From Clostridiales bacterium (GTDB taxonomy: Bacteria; Bacillota; Clostridia; Peptostreptococcales; Acidaminobacteraceae): a DNA stretch of 35,807 nt. This document shows positions 15,041 to 23,866 of the stretch, one piece after another (position 1 is the first letter of the stretch; every line of letters starts with the position of its first letter). The notes under the pieces were generated by a model. That model was not told the origin of the DNA and ran no database searches. It was given only the letters and a program-made list of their open reading frames with translations. Both the position numbers and the translations under genes were made by a program. The stretch is taken from positions 1 through 35,807 of the forward strand of contig JASUSA010000037.1 in NCBI GenBank assembly GCA_030446305.1, read 5' to 3'.

Positions 15041-17110
15041 ATGAAGAATTACACAGTAGACAAGATAAGGAATGTAGCATTCTTGGGGCACGGCGGTAGC
15101 GGCAAGACCACTTTAACGGAGGCCTTGCTGTATACCGCGAAAGTAACGAAAAGAATGGGAAAAGTTGACGATGGCAACACCGTTTCCGATTTTGACAAAG
15201 AGGAAGTCAACCGAAAATTCAGCATAGGAACCTCTGTAATTCCGATCGAATGGGAAGATCATAAATATAATTTCCTTGATACACCCGGTTATTTTGACTT
15301 TGTTGGCGATGTTTTCAGTGCGCTTAGGGTCGCGGGTGGTGCAGTTATTCTGTTAGATGCATCTTCAGGTATTGAAGTCGGGACCGAAAAAGCCTGGAAC
15401 AATACGGAAAAACGTAAAATGTCAAAAATCATTTTTATCAATAAAATGGACAAAGACAATGTTAATTATGTAAAACTCATTAAAGATTTAAAAGATACTT
15501 TTGGTAAAAAAATTGCACCGTTTGCATTGCCGATTGGCGAAGGCGATTCTTTTAAGGGCTTTGTCAATGTCGTCGATCAAATCGGACGCGAGTTTAATGG
15601 CAATGAATGTGTTGATACTGCTATTCCAGAGGATATGGTACAACGCGTTAAACCTATTCGCGATTTGCTCATCGAAGCTGTAGCAGAAAGCGATGAAGAC
15701 TTGATGATGAAATACTTTGATGGTGAAGAATTTACAACGGAAGAAATTCATGAAGGCCTTAGAAAAGGTGTTATTTCCGGCGAAATTGTGCCCGTATTGG
15801 TTGGTTCAGCTGAAAAGCGAATTGGGATACACACACTCATGGATATGATTTATGACTATTTTCCAACACCAAAAGAGCTTCATGACGGCGAGTATGCAGG
15901 GATGGACCCGTATACCGAAGAGGAAAAAAATGTAACCCTTGATGAAAATGGGCCGTTTTCAGCACTTGTTTTTAAGACGATTGTTGACCCATTTGTCGGC
16001 AAAATATCACTATTTAAAGTGTACTCTGGCGCACTTAAAAAGGATATGGAAGTTATCAATGCCAATCGTGATGAAAAAGAGCGCATTGGTTCGCTGTTCC
16101 TGCTCAGAGGTAAAGAGCAACTTGAAGTTGAACGCGTTGTCGCCGGTGATATTGGTGCGACCGCTAAACTGCAGTACACTGAGACCGGCGATACGCTTTG
16201 CGAAAAGGATCATCCTGTTAAATATGTGAGCATTAATTTGCCGAAACCGGCGTTGTTTCTCGCGATTGAACCGAAGTCAAAAGGTGATGAAGAAAAGATT
16301 TTCTCGTCATTGCACCGTTTGACAGAAGAAGACCCGTCATTTAATATTGAACGCAATGCGGAAACCAAGCAAACGCTAATCGGCGGACAGGGTACCATGC
16401 AGATTCAAGTCATCACCAGCAAACTGAAAAATATATTCGGCGTCGAAGTTGTATTGGCAGACCCGAAAATCCCTTATCGCGAAACGATAAAAGGCATTGC
16501 AACGGTACAGGGCAAACATAAAAAACAATCCGGCGGTGCCGGCCAGTATGGTGATATTCACGTGAAGTTTGAACCGGCGAATGAGCCATTTATCTTTGAA
16601 GAAAAAATATTTGGTGGATCAGTGCCGCGCCAATATATACCGGCAGTTGAAAAAGGGCTGACAGAAGCATGCGAAAAGGGAATATTGGCCGGTTTCCCTG
16701 TGGTTAATGTCAAAGCGACGCTTTTAGACGGTTCTTACCATGCAGTTGACTCATCTGAAATGGCATTTAAACTTGCCGCACACATTGCTTTTAAACGCGG
16801 CATGGAACAAGCGCAGTCTGTTCTCCTAGAGCCGGTTGTCCACGTGGAAATTTATATTCCCGACGAGTACATGGGCGATATAATGGGAGATATGAATCGA
16901 AGACGCGGCCGTATTCTGGGAATGGAACCGGATGAAGTTGGCTATCAAAAGGTTATAGCCGAAGCGCCGCAATCAGAAATGTTTGCCTATGCGACAGACT
17001 TAAGATCAATGACACAGGCGAGGGGCTGGTTTAGTATGCGTGTCGTTCGCTATGAAGAAGTGCCAATGCAGATTGCCGTGAAAGTAATCGAACAGGCAAA
17101 GGCTGAATAG
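15041..17110 (+). CDS. EF-G-like translational GTPase (FusA2 type)
   Basis: 689 residues from ATG 15041, with GAGGAG about 9 bases upstream; a GTG 42 bases earlier lacks a site. The EF-G domain order is present: GTP-binding domain, domains II and III, the domain IV region (GGAGQYGDIHVKFEP) and a C-terminal domain V with GDIMGDMNRRRGRILGM. The P-loop is GHGGSGKTTL rather than AHIDAGKTTT, and the switch I RGITI of canonical EF-G is replaced by RKFSIGTS. These mark the FusA2-like group, in which some members cannot carry out normal translocation. It is therefore probably a second EF-G with a specialised role; a canonical fusA is expected elsewhere. It is monocistronic, with its own terminator. 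Confidence 0.85.
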   Translation: MKNYTVDKIRNVAFLGHGGSGKTTLTEALLYTAKVTKRMGKVDDGNTVSDFDKEEVNRKFSIGTSVIPIEWEDHKYNFLDTPGYFDFVGDVFSALRVAGGAVILLDASSGIEVGTEKAWNNTEKRKMSKIIFINKMDKDNVNYVKLIKDLKDTFGKKIAPFALPIGEGDSFKGFVNVVDQIGREFNGNECVDTAIPEDMVQRVKPIRDLLIEAVAESDEDLMMKYFDGEEFTTEEIHEGLRKGVISGEIVPVLVGSAEKRIGIHTLMDMIYDYFPTPKELHDGEYAGMDPYTEEEKNVTLDENGPFSALVFKTIVDPFVGKISLFKVYSGALKKDMEVINANRDEKERIGSLFLLRGKEQLEVERVVAGDIGATAKLQYTETGDTLCEKDHPVKYVSINLPKPALFLAIEPKSKGDEEKIFSSLHRLTEEDPSFNIERNAETKQTLIGGQGTMQIQVITSKLKNIFGVEVVLADPKIPYRETIKGIATVQGKHKKQSGGAGQYGDIHVKFEPANEPFIFEEKIFGGSVPRQYIPAVEKGLTEACEKGILAGFPVVNVKATLLDGSYHAVDSSEMAFKLAAHIAFKRGMEQAQSVLLEPVVHVEIYIPDEYMGDIMGDMNRRRGRILGMEPDEVGYQKVIAEAPQSEMFAYATDLRSMTQARGWFSMRVVRYEEVPMQIAVKVIEQAKAE

Positions 17111-17125
17111 AAATTAGAACCTTTT

Positions 17126-17159
17126 AACCGGTTGTCCCATTGGAGACAGCCGGTTTTTT
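17126..17159 (+). terminator. Intrinsic terminator after the EF-G-like gene
   Basis: AACCGGTTGTC (17126-17136) pairs with GACAGCCGGTT (17145-17155) with one G-T wobble and is followed by TTTT. Confidence 0.92.
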
Positions 17160-17208
17160 GCTGTTGTTGAAGCGGCGTCATTATAAACAGTTCGAAAGCG
17201 TTAGGGTG

Positions 17209-17237
17209 TTTTCATGTTGATAAAAGTTCGTTATAAT
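17209..17237 (+). promoter_or_regulatory. Possible promoter of clpC
   Basis: A perfect TATAAT at 17232-17237 has only a weak -35 (TTTTCA, 17209-17214) 17 bases upstream. I see no CtsR heptad operator (GGTCAAA repeats) and no CIRCE element here. Confidence 0.45.
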
Positions 17238-17300
17238 AAAGTATCAACAAAAGGCGATGATGCAATTTCCTCAAGTACGAACAGATGAAGGGAGCAAAAG

Positions 17301-19763
17301 ATGTTTCGGTATAATTTCGACGAGCACGCCAATGATGTGATAAACTATGCGTTTTCTGAAGCTCGGCATATGGGACACCGCTTTGTCGGAACAGAACATC
17401 TCATGCTGGGCTTGTCAATGTTGAAACAGTCTGGTATTTATCAGACTTTTGAATACTATAAAATTACCACGGCGCAGCTTCGTACAGAAATTGTCAAGTG
17501 TATTGGCCGCGGCGAAATTGATCAGGGGATAGAAGATTATACACCTCGCGCGAGGCTTTGTTTGGAGCAGAGCCGGCACTATGCGGCTTTGACCGAAAGT
17601 CAGGAAATTATGGCCGAGCATTTGTTTATCAGCATTATGCAGGACAAAGAATCCAATGGCTACAAAATATTGTCCAAAATCAGTCTCAATGTAATGAATA
17701 TTCTCGATCGTGTTTTTGAACAGACAATTTCGAAACCTCAGACCAATGTTATTAAACAGCGTGAGGCAACACAGCACGATATTAAACTGTTCGATCTCGA
17801 AATGGATTACGATCAGCCGGCAATAGATGTCAAAATAGAAAAGATGACAACCAATCTTACTGAATTTGCGAAAGAGGATGTCCTAGGGCCGGTATTCGGC
17901 AGAGAGACAGAAATCAACCGGCTGATTCAAATTCTGACGCGCAAGACCAAGAATAACCCCTGTTTGGTTGGGGAACCCGGTATTGGCAAAACCGCTGTTG
18001 TACACGGACTCGCAAAGGCAATTGTAACGGGCGCCGTTCCCGCGTCTCTTGCCAGTAAGCAGATACTTTCCGTAAATGCAGGGGCATTGGTTGCCGGGAC
18101 CATGTACAGAGGGCAATTTGAAGAACGCCTGCAGCAATTAATTGATTTTGTTAAACGCGATTCAAAATATATTCTTTTTTTTGATGAAATTCACACACTA
18201 ATCGGGCTGGGTGCCACTGGTGAAAAATCAATGGATGCCATCAGCCTGTTAAAACCATATTTGACATCTGGGGAGATCCAAATTATCGGTGCGACGACAG
18301 TAATGGATTATGAAAAATATATTGCTGTTGATTCAGCACTTTCAAGGCGCCTAGTGAAAGTAACCATTGATGAACCCGATGAAGAACAAACCATGTATAT
18401 TCTGGAACACGTTAAGCACCACTATGAGACGCACCACGAAGTTGTCATTACAGAAGAGGCACTAAAAGCTGCTGTGAAGTTGAGCATGCGCTACCTTCTG
18501 CAGCGTAAATTGCCGGATAAAGCGATTGACATCATAGATGAAGCGTGTTCAAGAAGGCGGCTTGAAAGCCTTAAGACGGTAAAAATTGTTGATGAACTTC
18601 GGTATCGTCTGCAGCAGTTTAAAGCGCAAAAAGAGCAAGCAATCTTAACGATGGATTTTGATATGGCCTCACAGCTGCAACGGGAGGAAAAGCGTATATT
18701 GGATCATATTGAAAGAAATGATCAGGCGAGGCAGCTGATGGCGCAGCGCAAATTAACCGTTGATGTCATTGATGTAGAACACGTCATATCGGATTGGGCC
18801 AATATTCCCGTTCAGCGATTGTCAACGCGAGAGCGGGAGCAAATGCGTCATTTAGAACAATTGATTTCTGAAAAGTTGATTGGACAGCCGCAGGCAGTGG
18901 ACATTGTATCAAGAGCGCTAAAGCGTTCGCGCGTCGGTCTAAAAGATCATAAGCGCCCTGTTGGCAGTTTTCTTTTCATTGGGCCAACAGGTGTCGGCAA
19001 GACGGAGATGACGCGGATTATAGCGGAAATTGTTTATGGAGGCGCGCAGCACACGATCCGATTTGACATGTCCGAATACATGGAAAGGCACAGTGTTTCC
19101 AAACTTATTGGTGCGCCTCCAGGTTACGAAGGGCATCGAGAAGGCGGTTTGCTGACGACGGCATTGCAGCAGCAGCCATATTCAGTGATTGTGTTTGACG
19201 AGGTGGAGAAGGCGCATTTAGATGTGCTCAATCTATTGCTGCAAATGATGGACGAAGGAAAAGTGACTGACAGCAGAGGCATTCAGGCCGATGTTAGAAA
19301 TGCGCTGATTATCATGACATCGAATCTGGGTGTTGAGTCGTTAAAACAAAGGGTGCTGGGGTTTGCAGAAAATGACGCGACGCCGTTTGCCTTTTATGAA
19401 GAACGGCTCCGAGAAGCGGCAAAAAAGTTTTTTAAGCCTGAGTTCATTAACCGTCTGGATGAAATTATTGTATTTACGCCATTGGCGTTAGAGGCTATGG
19501 AGCGTATTGTGACAATGCAGCTTGATGCTTTTGCCCAGCAAATGCAGGAAAATGGCTGTATGTTAACGTACAGCAAAGCGATTGTAAAACACACAGCATT
19601 GGCCTGTATGTCTTCTGAATACGGTGCGAGGCCGATCAGACGCTATTTGGACCGTCATATTAAGGACGTTGTTGCAGACCGATTACTGTTGGAAGGTGAA
19701 ACGCCGAAAAGACTGCATTTAGCATTAGAAGCGGATACGATTGTCATTGGCGAATGTGAATGA
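17301..19763 (+). CDS. clpC: ATP-dependent Clp protease ATPase subunit ClpC
   Basis: 820 residues, a normal ClpC length. It unfolds proteins and feeds them to ClpP. Domains in order: Clp N-domain double repeat (about 1-145), AAA+ module 1 with Walker A GEPGIGKT (224-231) and Walker B ILFFDEIHT, a UVR-type segment in the middle region (DFDMASQLQREEKRI), and AAA+ module 2 with GPTGVGKTEM and VIVFDEVEKAH. The VLGF tripeptide loop before AENDA is the ClpP-docking element. A GGGAG site precedes ATG 17301. The usual ctsR-mcsA-mcsB genes are absent upstream, where an EF-G paralogue ends in a terminator; radA follows as in many Firmicutes. Regulation therefore probably differs from the Bacillus CtsR/McsB scheme. 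Confidence 0.95.
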   Translation: MFRYNFDEHANDVINYAFSEARHMGHRFVGTEHLMLGLSMLKQSGIYQTFEYYKITTAQLRTEIVKCIGRGEIDQGIEDYTPRARLCLEQSRHYAALTESQEIMAEHLFISIMQDKESNGYKILSKISLNVMNILDRVFEQTISKPQTNVIKQREATQHDIKLFDLEMDYDQPAIDVKIEKMTTNLTEFAKEDVLGPVFGRETEINRLIQILTRKTKNNPCLVGEPGIGKTAVVHGLAKAIVTGAVPASLASKQILSVNAGALVAGTMYRGQFEERLQQLIDFVKRDSKYILFFDEIHTLIGLGATGEKSMDAISLLKPYLTSGEIQIIGATTVMDYEKYIAVDSALSRRLVKVTIDEPDEEQTMYILEHVKHHYETHHEVVITEEALKAAVKLSMRYLLQRKLPDKAIDIIDEACSRRRLESLKTVKIVDELRYRLQQFKAQKEQAILTMDFDMASQLQREEKRILDHIERNDQARQLMAQRKLTVDVIDVEHVISDWANIPVQRLSTREREQMRHLEQLISEKLIGQPQAVDIVSRALKRSRVGLKDHKRPVGSFLFIGPTGVGKTEMTRIIAEIVYGGAQHTIRFDMSEYMERHSVSKLIGAPPGYEGHREGGLLTTALQQQPYSVIVFDEVEKAHLDVLNLLLQMMDEGKVTDSRGIQADVRNALIIMTSNLGVESLKQRVLGFAENDATPFAFYEERLREAAKKFFKPEFINRLDEIIVFTPLALEAMERIVTMQLDAFAQQMQENGCMLTYSKAIVKHTALACMSSEYGARPIRRYLDRHIKDVVADRLLLEGETPKRLHLALEADTIVIGECE

Positions 19764-19865
19764 CAAAAGCAATAAAGGCGATCAGTGGAATAGAATAATA
19801 AAATCAAGAAATTAATAGAAGTCATATGAATGAGAGTGCTGACATTAGAAAAGAGGTAGACAAAC

Positions 19866-21218
19866 ATGGCAAAGACAAAGACGGTATATATCTGTCAGGC
19901 ATGTGCTTATCAATCGCCTAAATGGCTGGGGAAGTGTCCTGAGTGCGGCGAGTGGAATACACTGGTTGAAACCATTGAACAGCCGGTAATACCAAAAGGA
20001 CTTAATATCAGCACACAATCAAAGCCGAAGCTTATCTCAGAGATCGTCTATGATCATGAGGAGCGTTACAGTACATCCATTAAGGAACTGGATATTGTAC
20101 TCGGCGGCGGACTGGTAAAAGGGTCGCTGGTACTCGTCGGGGGTGATCCGGGTATTGGAAAGTCAACGTTGATGCTGCAAGTTGCCAATCACTTGTCGAA
20201 AGAACGCAAGGTGCTTTATATCTCCGGAGAAGAATCCATCAAGCAAACGAAGCTCCGGGCAGATCGATTGGATGTGAAAGCGGATTCGCTTTATATTGTC
20301 GCAGAAAACAATATTGAGACTATTCGAAAACACGTGGATGATTTAAAGCCGGCTGTTTTAATTGTCGATTCGATTCAAACCGTTTATACATCGGATATAA
20401 CATCTGCGCCAGGCAGTGTCAGCCAAGTAAGAGAAGCGACAAATCAATTTATGAATATTGCAAAGAAAAATGGCGTTTCGACGTTTATTGTTGGTCATGT
20501 GACAAAATCTGGTGCCATTGCCGGGCCGAAAATTCTGGAGCACATGGTGGATACAGTGCTTTATTTCGAAGGGGAACGGCACCACCTCTTTCGCATCCTC
20601 CGTGCGGTTAAAAATCGATTTGGTTCCACCAATGAAATCGGTATTTTTGAAATGACGCATAAAGGGCTTGAAGAAGTTTTAAATCCATCGAAACTGTTCT
20701 TATCTTCAGCTGCCAAAGGTGCAACGGGTTCTGTCATCGTGCCAACGCTCGAAGGCACACGAACTGTACTTGTCGAAATGCAGTGTCTGGTATCACAGAC
20801 GAACTTTAATATGCCCAGGCGGATGGCAATTGGCATTGACTATAATAAACTCGTGCTGCTGACAGCGGTTCTTGAAAAAAAAGCTGGAATGGTGCTGTAC
20901 AATCAGGACATTTATCTCAATGTTGTCGGGGGGATGTCAATTGATGAACCCGCAGCAGACTTGGCCGTTGTCATGGCAATCGCATCAAGTTTCAGAGAAA
21001 CCGTTATTCCAGATGATATGATCGTCTTTGGCGAAGTGGGGCTGACTGGTGAAATCAGAAATGTAAATCAGGTTCAGCAGCGATTGAACGAAGGGGCTAA
21101 AATGGGCTTTCGAAAAGCGATTATACCACACGGCAATTTGGAAGGCTTGGAGCGGCCAAAGGACTTTACAGTCATTGGCATGAAACACATTGATGAAGTT
21201 TTCAAATATTTCTTTTAA
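19866..21218 (+). CDS. radA: DNA repair protein RadA
   Basis: 450 residues, the family length. RadA is a RecA-like ATPase/helicase that promotes branch migration of recombination intermediates. The N-terminal C4 zinc finger (CQACAYQSPKWLGKCPECGEW) is intact. The Walker A is GGDPGIGKST, the RadA-specific KNRFG motif is present (LRAVKNRFGSTNEIG), and the C-terminal quarter is the Lon-protease-like domain without the proteolytic serine-lysine pair being evident. ATG 19866 follows AAAGAGGT. It is about 100 bases downstream of clpC with no terminator between, so probably co-transcribed. Confidence 0.97.
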   Translation: MAKTKTVYICQACAYQSPKWLGKCPECGEWNTLVETIEQPVIPKGLNISTQSKPKLISEIVYDHEERYSTSIKELDIVLGGGLVKGSLVLVGGDPGIGKSTLMLQVANHLSKERKVLYISGEESIKQTKLRADRLDVKADSLYIVAENNIETIRKHVDDLKPAVLIVDSIQTVYTSDITSAPGSVSQVREATNQFMNIAKKNGVSTFIVGHVTKSGAIAGPKILEHMVDTVLYFEGERHHLFRILRAVKNRFGSTNEIGIFEMTHKGLEEVLNPSKLFLSSAAKGATGSVIVPTLEGTRTVLVEMQCLVSQTNFNMPRRMAIGIDYNKLVLLTAVLEKKAGMVLYNQDIYLNVVGGMSIDEPAADLAVVMAIASSFRETVIPDDMIVFGEVGLTGEIRNVNQVQQRLNEGAKMGFRKAIIPHGNLEGLERPKDFTVIGMKHIDEVFKYFF

Positions 21219-21293
21219 AGCGTACAGGTCAGGGGTGTGATCGCTATTTTTACAAATACACATCGCGGACAAATGATAAAATGCTCTACAGGG

Positions 21294-21356
21294 CAATAAA
21301 AATACGCCCATAATCGAAAAACACGGTCAATCTGTGTTTCCGGTTATGGGCGTATT
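21294..21356 (-). terminator. Terminator between convergent genes, mainly for the minus-strand gene
   Basis: AATACGCCCATAA (21301-21313) pairs perfectly with TTATGGGCGTATT (21344-21356), with an inner AAACAC/GTGTTT stem. On the minus strand the stem is followed by TTTTTATT (21301-21294), a proper T-run for the small gene. On the plus strand no T-run follows, so for radA it would be a weaker stop. Confidence 0.85.
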
Positions 21357-21371
21357 AGTGTCATTTGATGG

Positions 21372-21767
21372 CTAATAAAGACTGTATTTGCCAAGGGTAT
21401 TGATTTTCTTATACTCTTTTAGCACGACATCATAAAGGCTTAGGTCAAGTGAATTGCAAAGTGCCGCTATGTAGTATTCCAAATTGCCGAGCTCAGCTTC
21501 GATCTTTTCCCGGCACGTCGGACAAAGTTCACCTTTGATGTGATCATTTCTAAAGTGTTTTAAATCCTCATAGGAGGCATCTTCGGGCGGTGTCACATTG
21601 AGTGTATCCAGCGTGATGCAACCGCAATTTGTTATTGCCTTGACAACAGCACGGTTCGTTTTAGAGGAGGCATCACCCATTTTGCTGAGTATGTCTAACA
21701 AGCTGTTGTGTCGAATAAGTACTTCATCAACTTTGTTTTGAAACTCGTCGTAGATTACATCTTTCAT
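21372..21767 (-). CDS. Small conserved clostridial protein (DUF1573-like annotation)
   Basis: 131 residues, soluble, with no signal peptide. The sequence resembles a protein often found next to radA in Clostridia and commonly labelled DUF1573. Recognisable parts are IYDEFQNKVDEVLIRHNSLL at the N terminus, AVVKAITNCGCITLD, GELCPTCREKIEAELG, and LDLSLYDVVLKEYKKI at the end. The cysteines in NCGC and CPTC could bind a metal. ATG 21767 is preceded by GGAGGT on its strand, and a terminator follows. The family name is from memory and the function is unknown. It converges on radA and is divergent from carD. Confidence 0.75.
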   Translation of the reverse strand: MKDVIYDEFQNKVDEVLIRHNSLLDILSKMGDASSKTNRAVVKAITNCGCITLDTLNVTPPEDASYEDLKHFRNDHIKGELCPTCREKIEAELGNLEYYIAALCNSLDLSLYDVVLKEYKKINTLGKYSLY

Positions 21768-21846
21768 TACAAACCTCCAAGGATTATATAGGAACGCGAA
21801 ACAGTTGAAATATCAACGAATACACAATGATTTATCAATTATCTAT

Positions 21847-21855
21847 ATTCTAGCA
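21847..21855 (-). promoter_or_regulatory. Possible extended -10 promoter of the minus-strand small gene
   Basis: On the minus strand TGCTAGAAT (21855-21847) is an extended -10 element about 80 bases before ATG 21767. The -35 region is poor, which such promoters tolerate. Confidence 0.35.
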
Positions 21856-21919
21856 TAAAAAAAATTAAAGCAAAAGGGCATAATGTACGAAAAAAAATAA
21901 TGAGGGCTGAACAAATGTA

Positions 21920-21948
21920 TTGACAACGGTTGTAGCAAATAGTAAAAT
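21920..21948 (+). promoter_or_regulatory. carD upstream promoter
   Basis: TTGACA (21920-21925), a 17-base spacer and TAAAAT (21943-21948). It is the first of two well-formed promoters before carD. Confidence 0.7.
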
Positions 21949-21957
21949 GTAGGTTTG

Positions 21958-21986
21958 TTGAAATTCTCTAAAGACTATAGTATAAT
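21958..21986 (+). promoter_or_regulatory. carD proximal promoter
   Basis: TTGAAA (21958-21963), a 17-base spacer and a perfect TATAAT (21981-21986), 38 bp after the upstream promoter. Transcripts from here would have a leader of about 22 bases. Confidence 0.78.
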
Positions 21987-22015
21987 GGATTCAGAAGAAT
22001 GCATGGAGGTAGAAA

Positions 22016-22498
22016 ATGTTTAAAATTGGAGAAAGAGTTGTATACCCTATGCACGGTGCTGGAATCATTGAGGCCATTGAAGAGAAGGAATTATTGGGCG
22101 AACTCAAAAGCTTTTATATTCTTAAACTTCCGATTAAGAATATGAAAGTGATGCTGCCGATTGACAGTGCTGAAAAATTGGGTGTAAGAAGGGTTGTTGA
22201 CAGAATAGCCTTTAACGAGGTGATATCCGTCCTCGCTCAAGATAAGGGAAAAATGCCGGACAACTGGAATAGACGTTACCGTGCAAATCTTGAGCGTGTT
22301 AAAACCGGCGATATTTTTGAAGTGGCATCTGTCGTTAGAAATTTGGAAATTCTTGATCGTGAAAAGGGATTATCCACAGGTGAGCGCAAGATGCTGAATA
22401 ATTCTAAGCAAATTCTGGTGAGTGAGTTGATACTCTCTCGAGACCTGAAAGAAGAAGAAGCGGTGAATTTGGTCAATACGACCATCGGAAGCAATTAA
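22016..22498 (+). CDS. carD: CarD family transcription regulator
   Basis: 160 residues. The N-terminal RNA polymerase interaction domain (FKIGERVVYPMHGAGIIEAIEEKE, residues 2-25) is the CarD/TRCF type, followed by a helical C-terminal DNA-binding domain with LSTGERKMLNNSKQILVSEL, typical of the family. CarD proteins bind the RNA polymerase beta subunit and stabilise open promoter complexes, commonly at rRNA and housekeeping promoters. ATG 22016 follows GGAGGT. Two promoters precede it and a terminator follows, so it is transcribed alone. Confidence 0.93.
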   Translation: MFKIGERVVYPMHGAGIIEAIEEKELLGELKSFYILKLPIKNMKVMLPIDSAEKLGVRRVVDRIAFNEVISVLAQDKGKMPDNWNRRYRANLERVKTGDIFEVASVVRNLEILDREKGLSTGERKMLNNSKQILVSELILSRDLKEEEAVNLVNTTIGSN

Positions 22499-22520
22499 AG
22501 CGGCGTTTGTCGTCCTGCTG

Positions 22521-22545
22521 AGAGACAAGAGTCTCTTTTTTTTTT
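22521..22545 (+). terminator. Intrinsic terminator after carD
   Basis: AGAGAC (22521-22526) and GTCTCT (22531-22536) pair around a 4-base loop and are followed by about nine T residues. Confidence 0.88.
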
Positions 22546-22573
22546 ACGTTAAATTTATATTAAATCCATGTGT

Positions 22574-22601
22574 TTGACTTTTTTTGACACTGTGTTACAA
22601 T
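22574..22601 (+). promoter_or_regulatory. Promoter of the yacL-like gene
   Basis: TTGACT (22574-22579) and TACAAT (22596-22601) with a 16-base spacer, about 34 bases before ATG 22635. Confidence 0.65.
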
Positions 22602-22634
22602 CTATATGATTCATATAAAAGAAAGGGGGATTTC

Positions 22635-23744
22635 ATGGTTGAAAGAATCATCAAGTACATATTGACCTTTGTTGGTCTTTGTATAGGTATCGGCTTAGGC
22701 ATCTATTTAGCAGATTTTCTGCCGAATGAAGGACTCTTCAATCTCAGTCGGACGGTTTACGTAATCGCTATCCCGACCATTCTCGGACTCATACTTGCAT
22801 TTATTACTTATTTTACTTCCCAATTTTTGATTTCTATTGGTAAGAAATCAGCGCTGATCGCGCAAAATGAACTTGAAAAGATTCCACCGCACGAACTTGC
22901 TTTTGGCATGATTGGATTGGTCTTCGGATTGGTCATTGCCTTTTTAATCAGTGGCCTTTATGAAATTATTCCAATTCCAATGGTTGCAAATGCATTAAAA
23001 ATTCTCACGTTTATTTTTTTTGGTTATCTTGGCATCATGATGGCCCAAAAAAATATCAAAGATCAGAGCAAGCTTCAAGATTGGGCGCGTAAGCTTTCAA
23101 TTGTTAAGTCGCCGACACAGGCGACATCAAAACATGCACCGGCAACAGAAGCGACAAATCCCAAAATACTTGACACGAGTGTTATCATTGACGGTCGTAT
23201 TTCAGATATTTGCAAAACGGGTTTTATTGAAGGACCGATTATTATTCCGGAGTTTGTTTTGAAAGAGCTTCGGCACATCGCCGATTCATCCGATGCCTTG
23301 AAGCGTAATCGAGGCAGAAGGGGATTGGATATTTTAAAAATTATACAAAAAGACTTGCCAATTGAAGTTCAAATCGTTGGAACCGACTTTGAAGATGTCG
23401 ATGAAGTGGATTTAAAGCTCATTAAACTGGCTCAAAAAATTAAGGGCAGCATTGTAACCAATGACTACAATCTTAATAAAGTTGCAACGCTTCAGGATAT
23501 TCAAATTCTCAACATCAACGAATTGGCAAATGCTGTGAAACCAGTTGTGTTGCCAGGTGAGGAGATGGTGGTTCAGATCATCAAGGAAGGTAAAGAATCC
23601 AATCAGGGCATTGCTTATCTGGATGATGGCACAATGATTGTCGTCGAGGAAGGCAAGCGTTTTATCAACGAAACCATTCATGTTATCGTTACAAGCGTTT
23701 TACAGACTGCTGCGGGGCGTATGATATTTGCAAAGCATAAATGA
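22635..23744 (+). CDS. yacL: PIN/TRAM domain membrane protein (YacL family)
   Basis: 369 residues from ATG 22635, with AAGGGGGA upstream; an in-frame TTG 51 bases earlier lies in the promoter and is unlikely. About four membrane segments fill the first 130 residues. A PIN nuclease-like domain (KILDTSVIIDGRISDICKTG, with acidic residues also in IVTNDYNLNK) follows, then a C-terminal TRAM domain (GIAYLDDGTMIVVEEGKRFI). YacL proteins commonly sit between radA/disA and ispD in Firmicutes, as here. PIN suggests RNA or DNA cleavage at the membrane, but the substrate is not established. Confidence 0.93.
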   Translation: MVERIIKYILTFVGLCIGIGLGIYLADFLPNEGLFNLSRTVYVIAIPTILGLILAFITYFTSQFLISIGKKSALIAQNELEKIPPHELAFGMIGLVFGLVIAFLISGLYEIIPIPMVANALKILTFIFFGYLGIMMAQKNIKDQSKLQDWARKLSIVKSPTQATSKHAPATEATNPKILDTSVIIDGRISDICKTGFIEGPIIIPEFVLKELRHIADSSDALKRNRGRRGLDILKIIQKDLPIEVQIVGTDFEDVDEVDLKLIKLAQKIKGSIVTNDYNLNKVATLQDIQILNINELANAVKPVVLPGEEMVVQIIKEGKESNQGIAYLDDGTMIVVEEGKRFINETIHVIVTSVLQTAAGRMIFAKHK

Positions 23745-23781
23745 TTTAAATCGTGGCGAAGGCCTCAAAACGAGGGAAAAT

Positions 23782-23807
23782 AACTGCTTTCATAAGCAGT
23801 TTTTTTA
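23782..23807 (+). terminator. Intrinsic terminator after yacL
   Basis: ACTGCTT and AAGCAGT pair around TCA-type loop bases and run into seven T residues. Confidence 0.88.
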
Positions 23808-23866
23808 GTTTACAATAAAATGAGAGGTCAATGTGACCATCAATTGGGTAGGGGTTATTGTATTCT

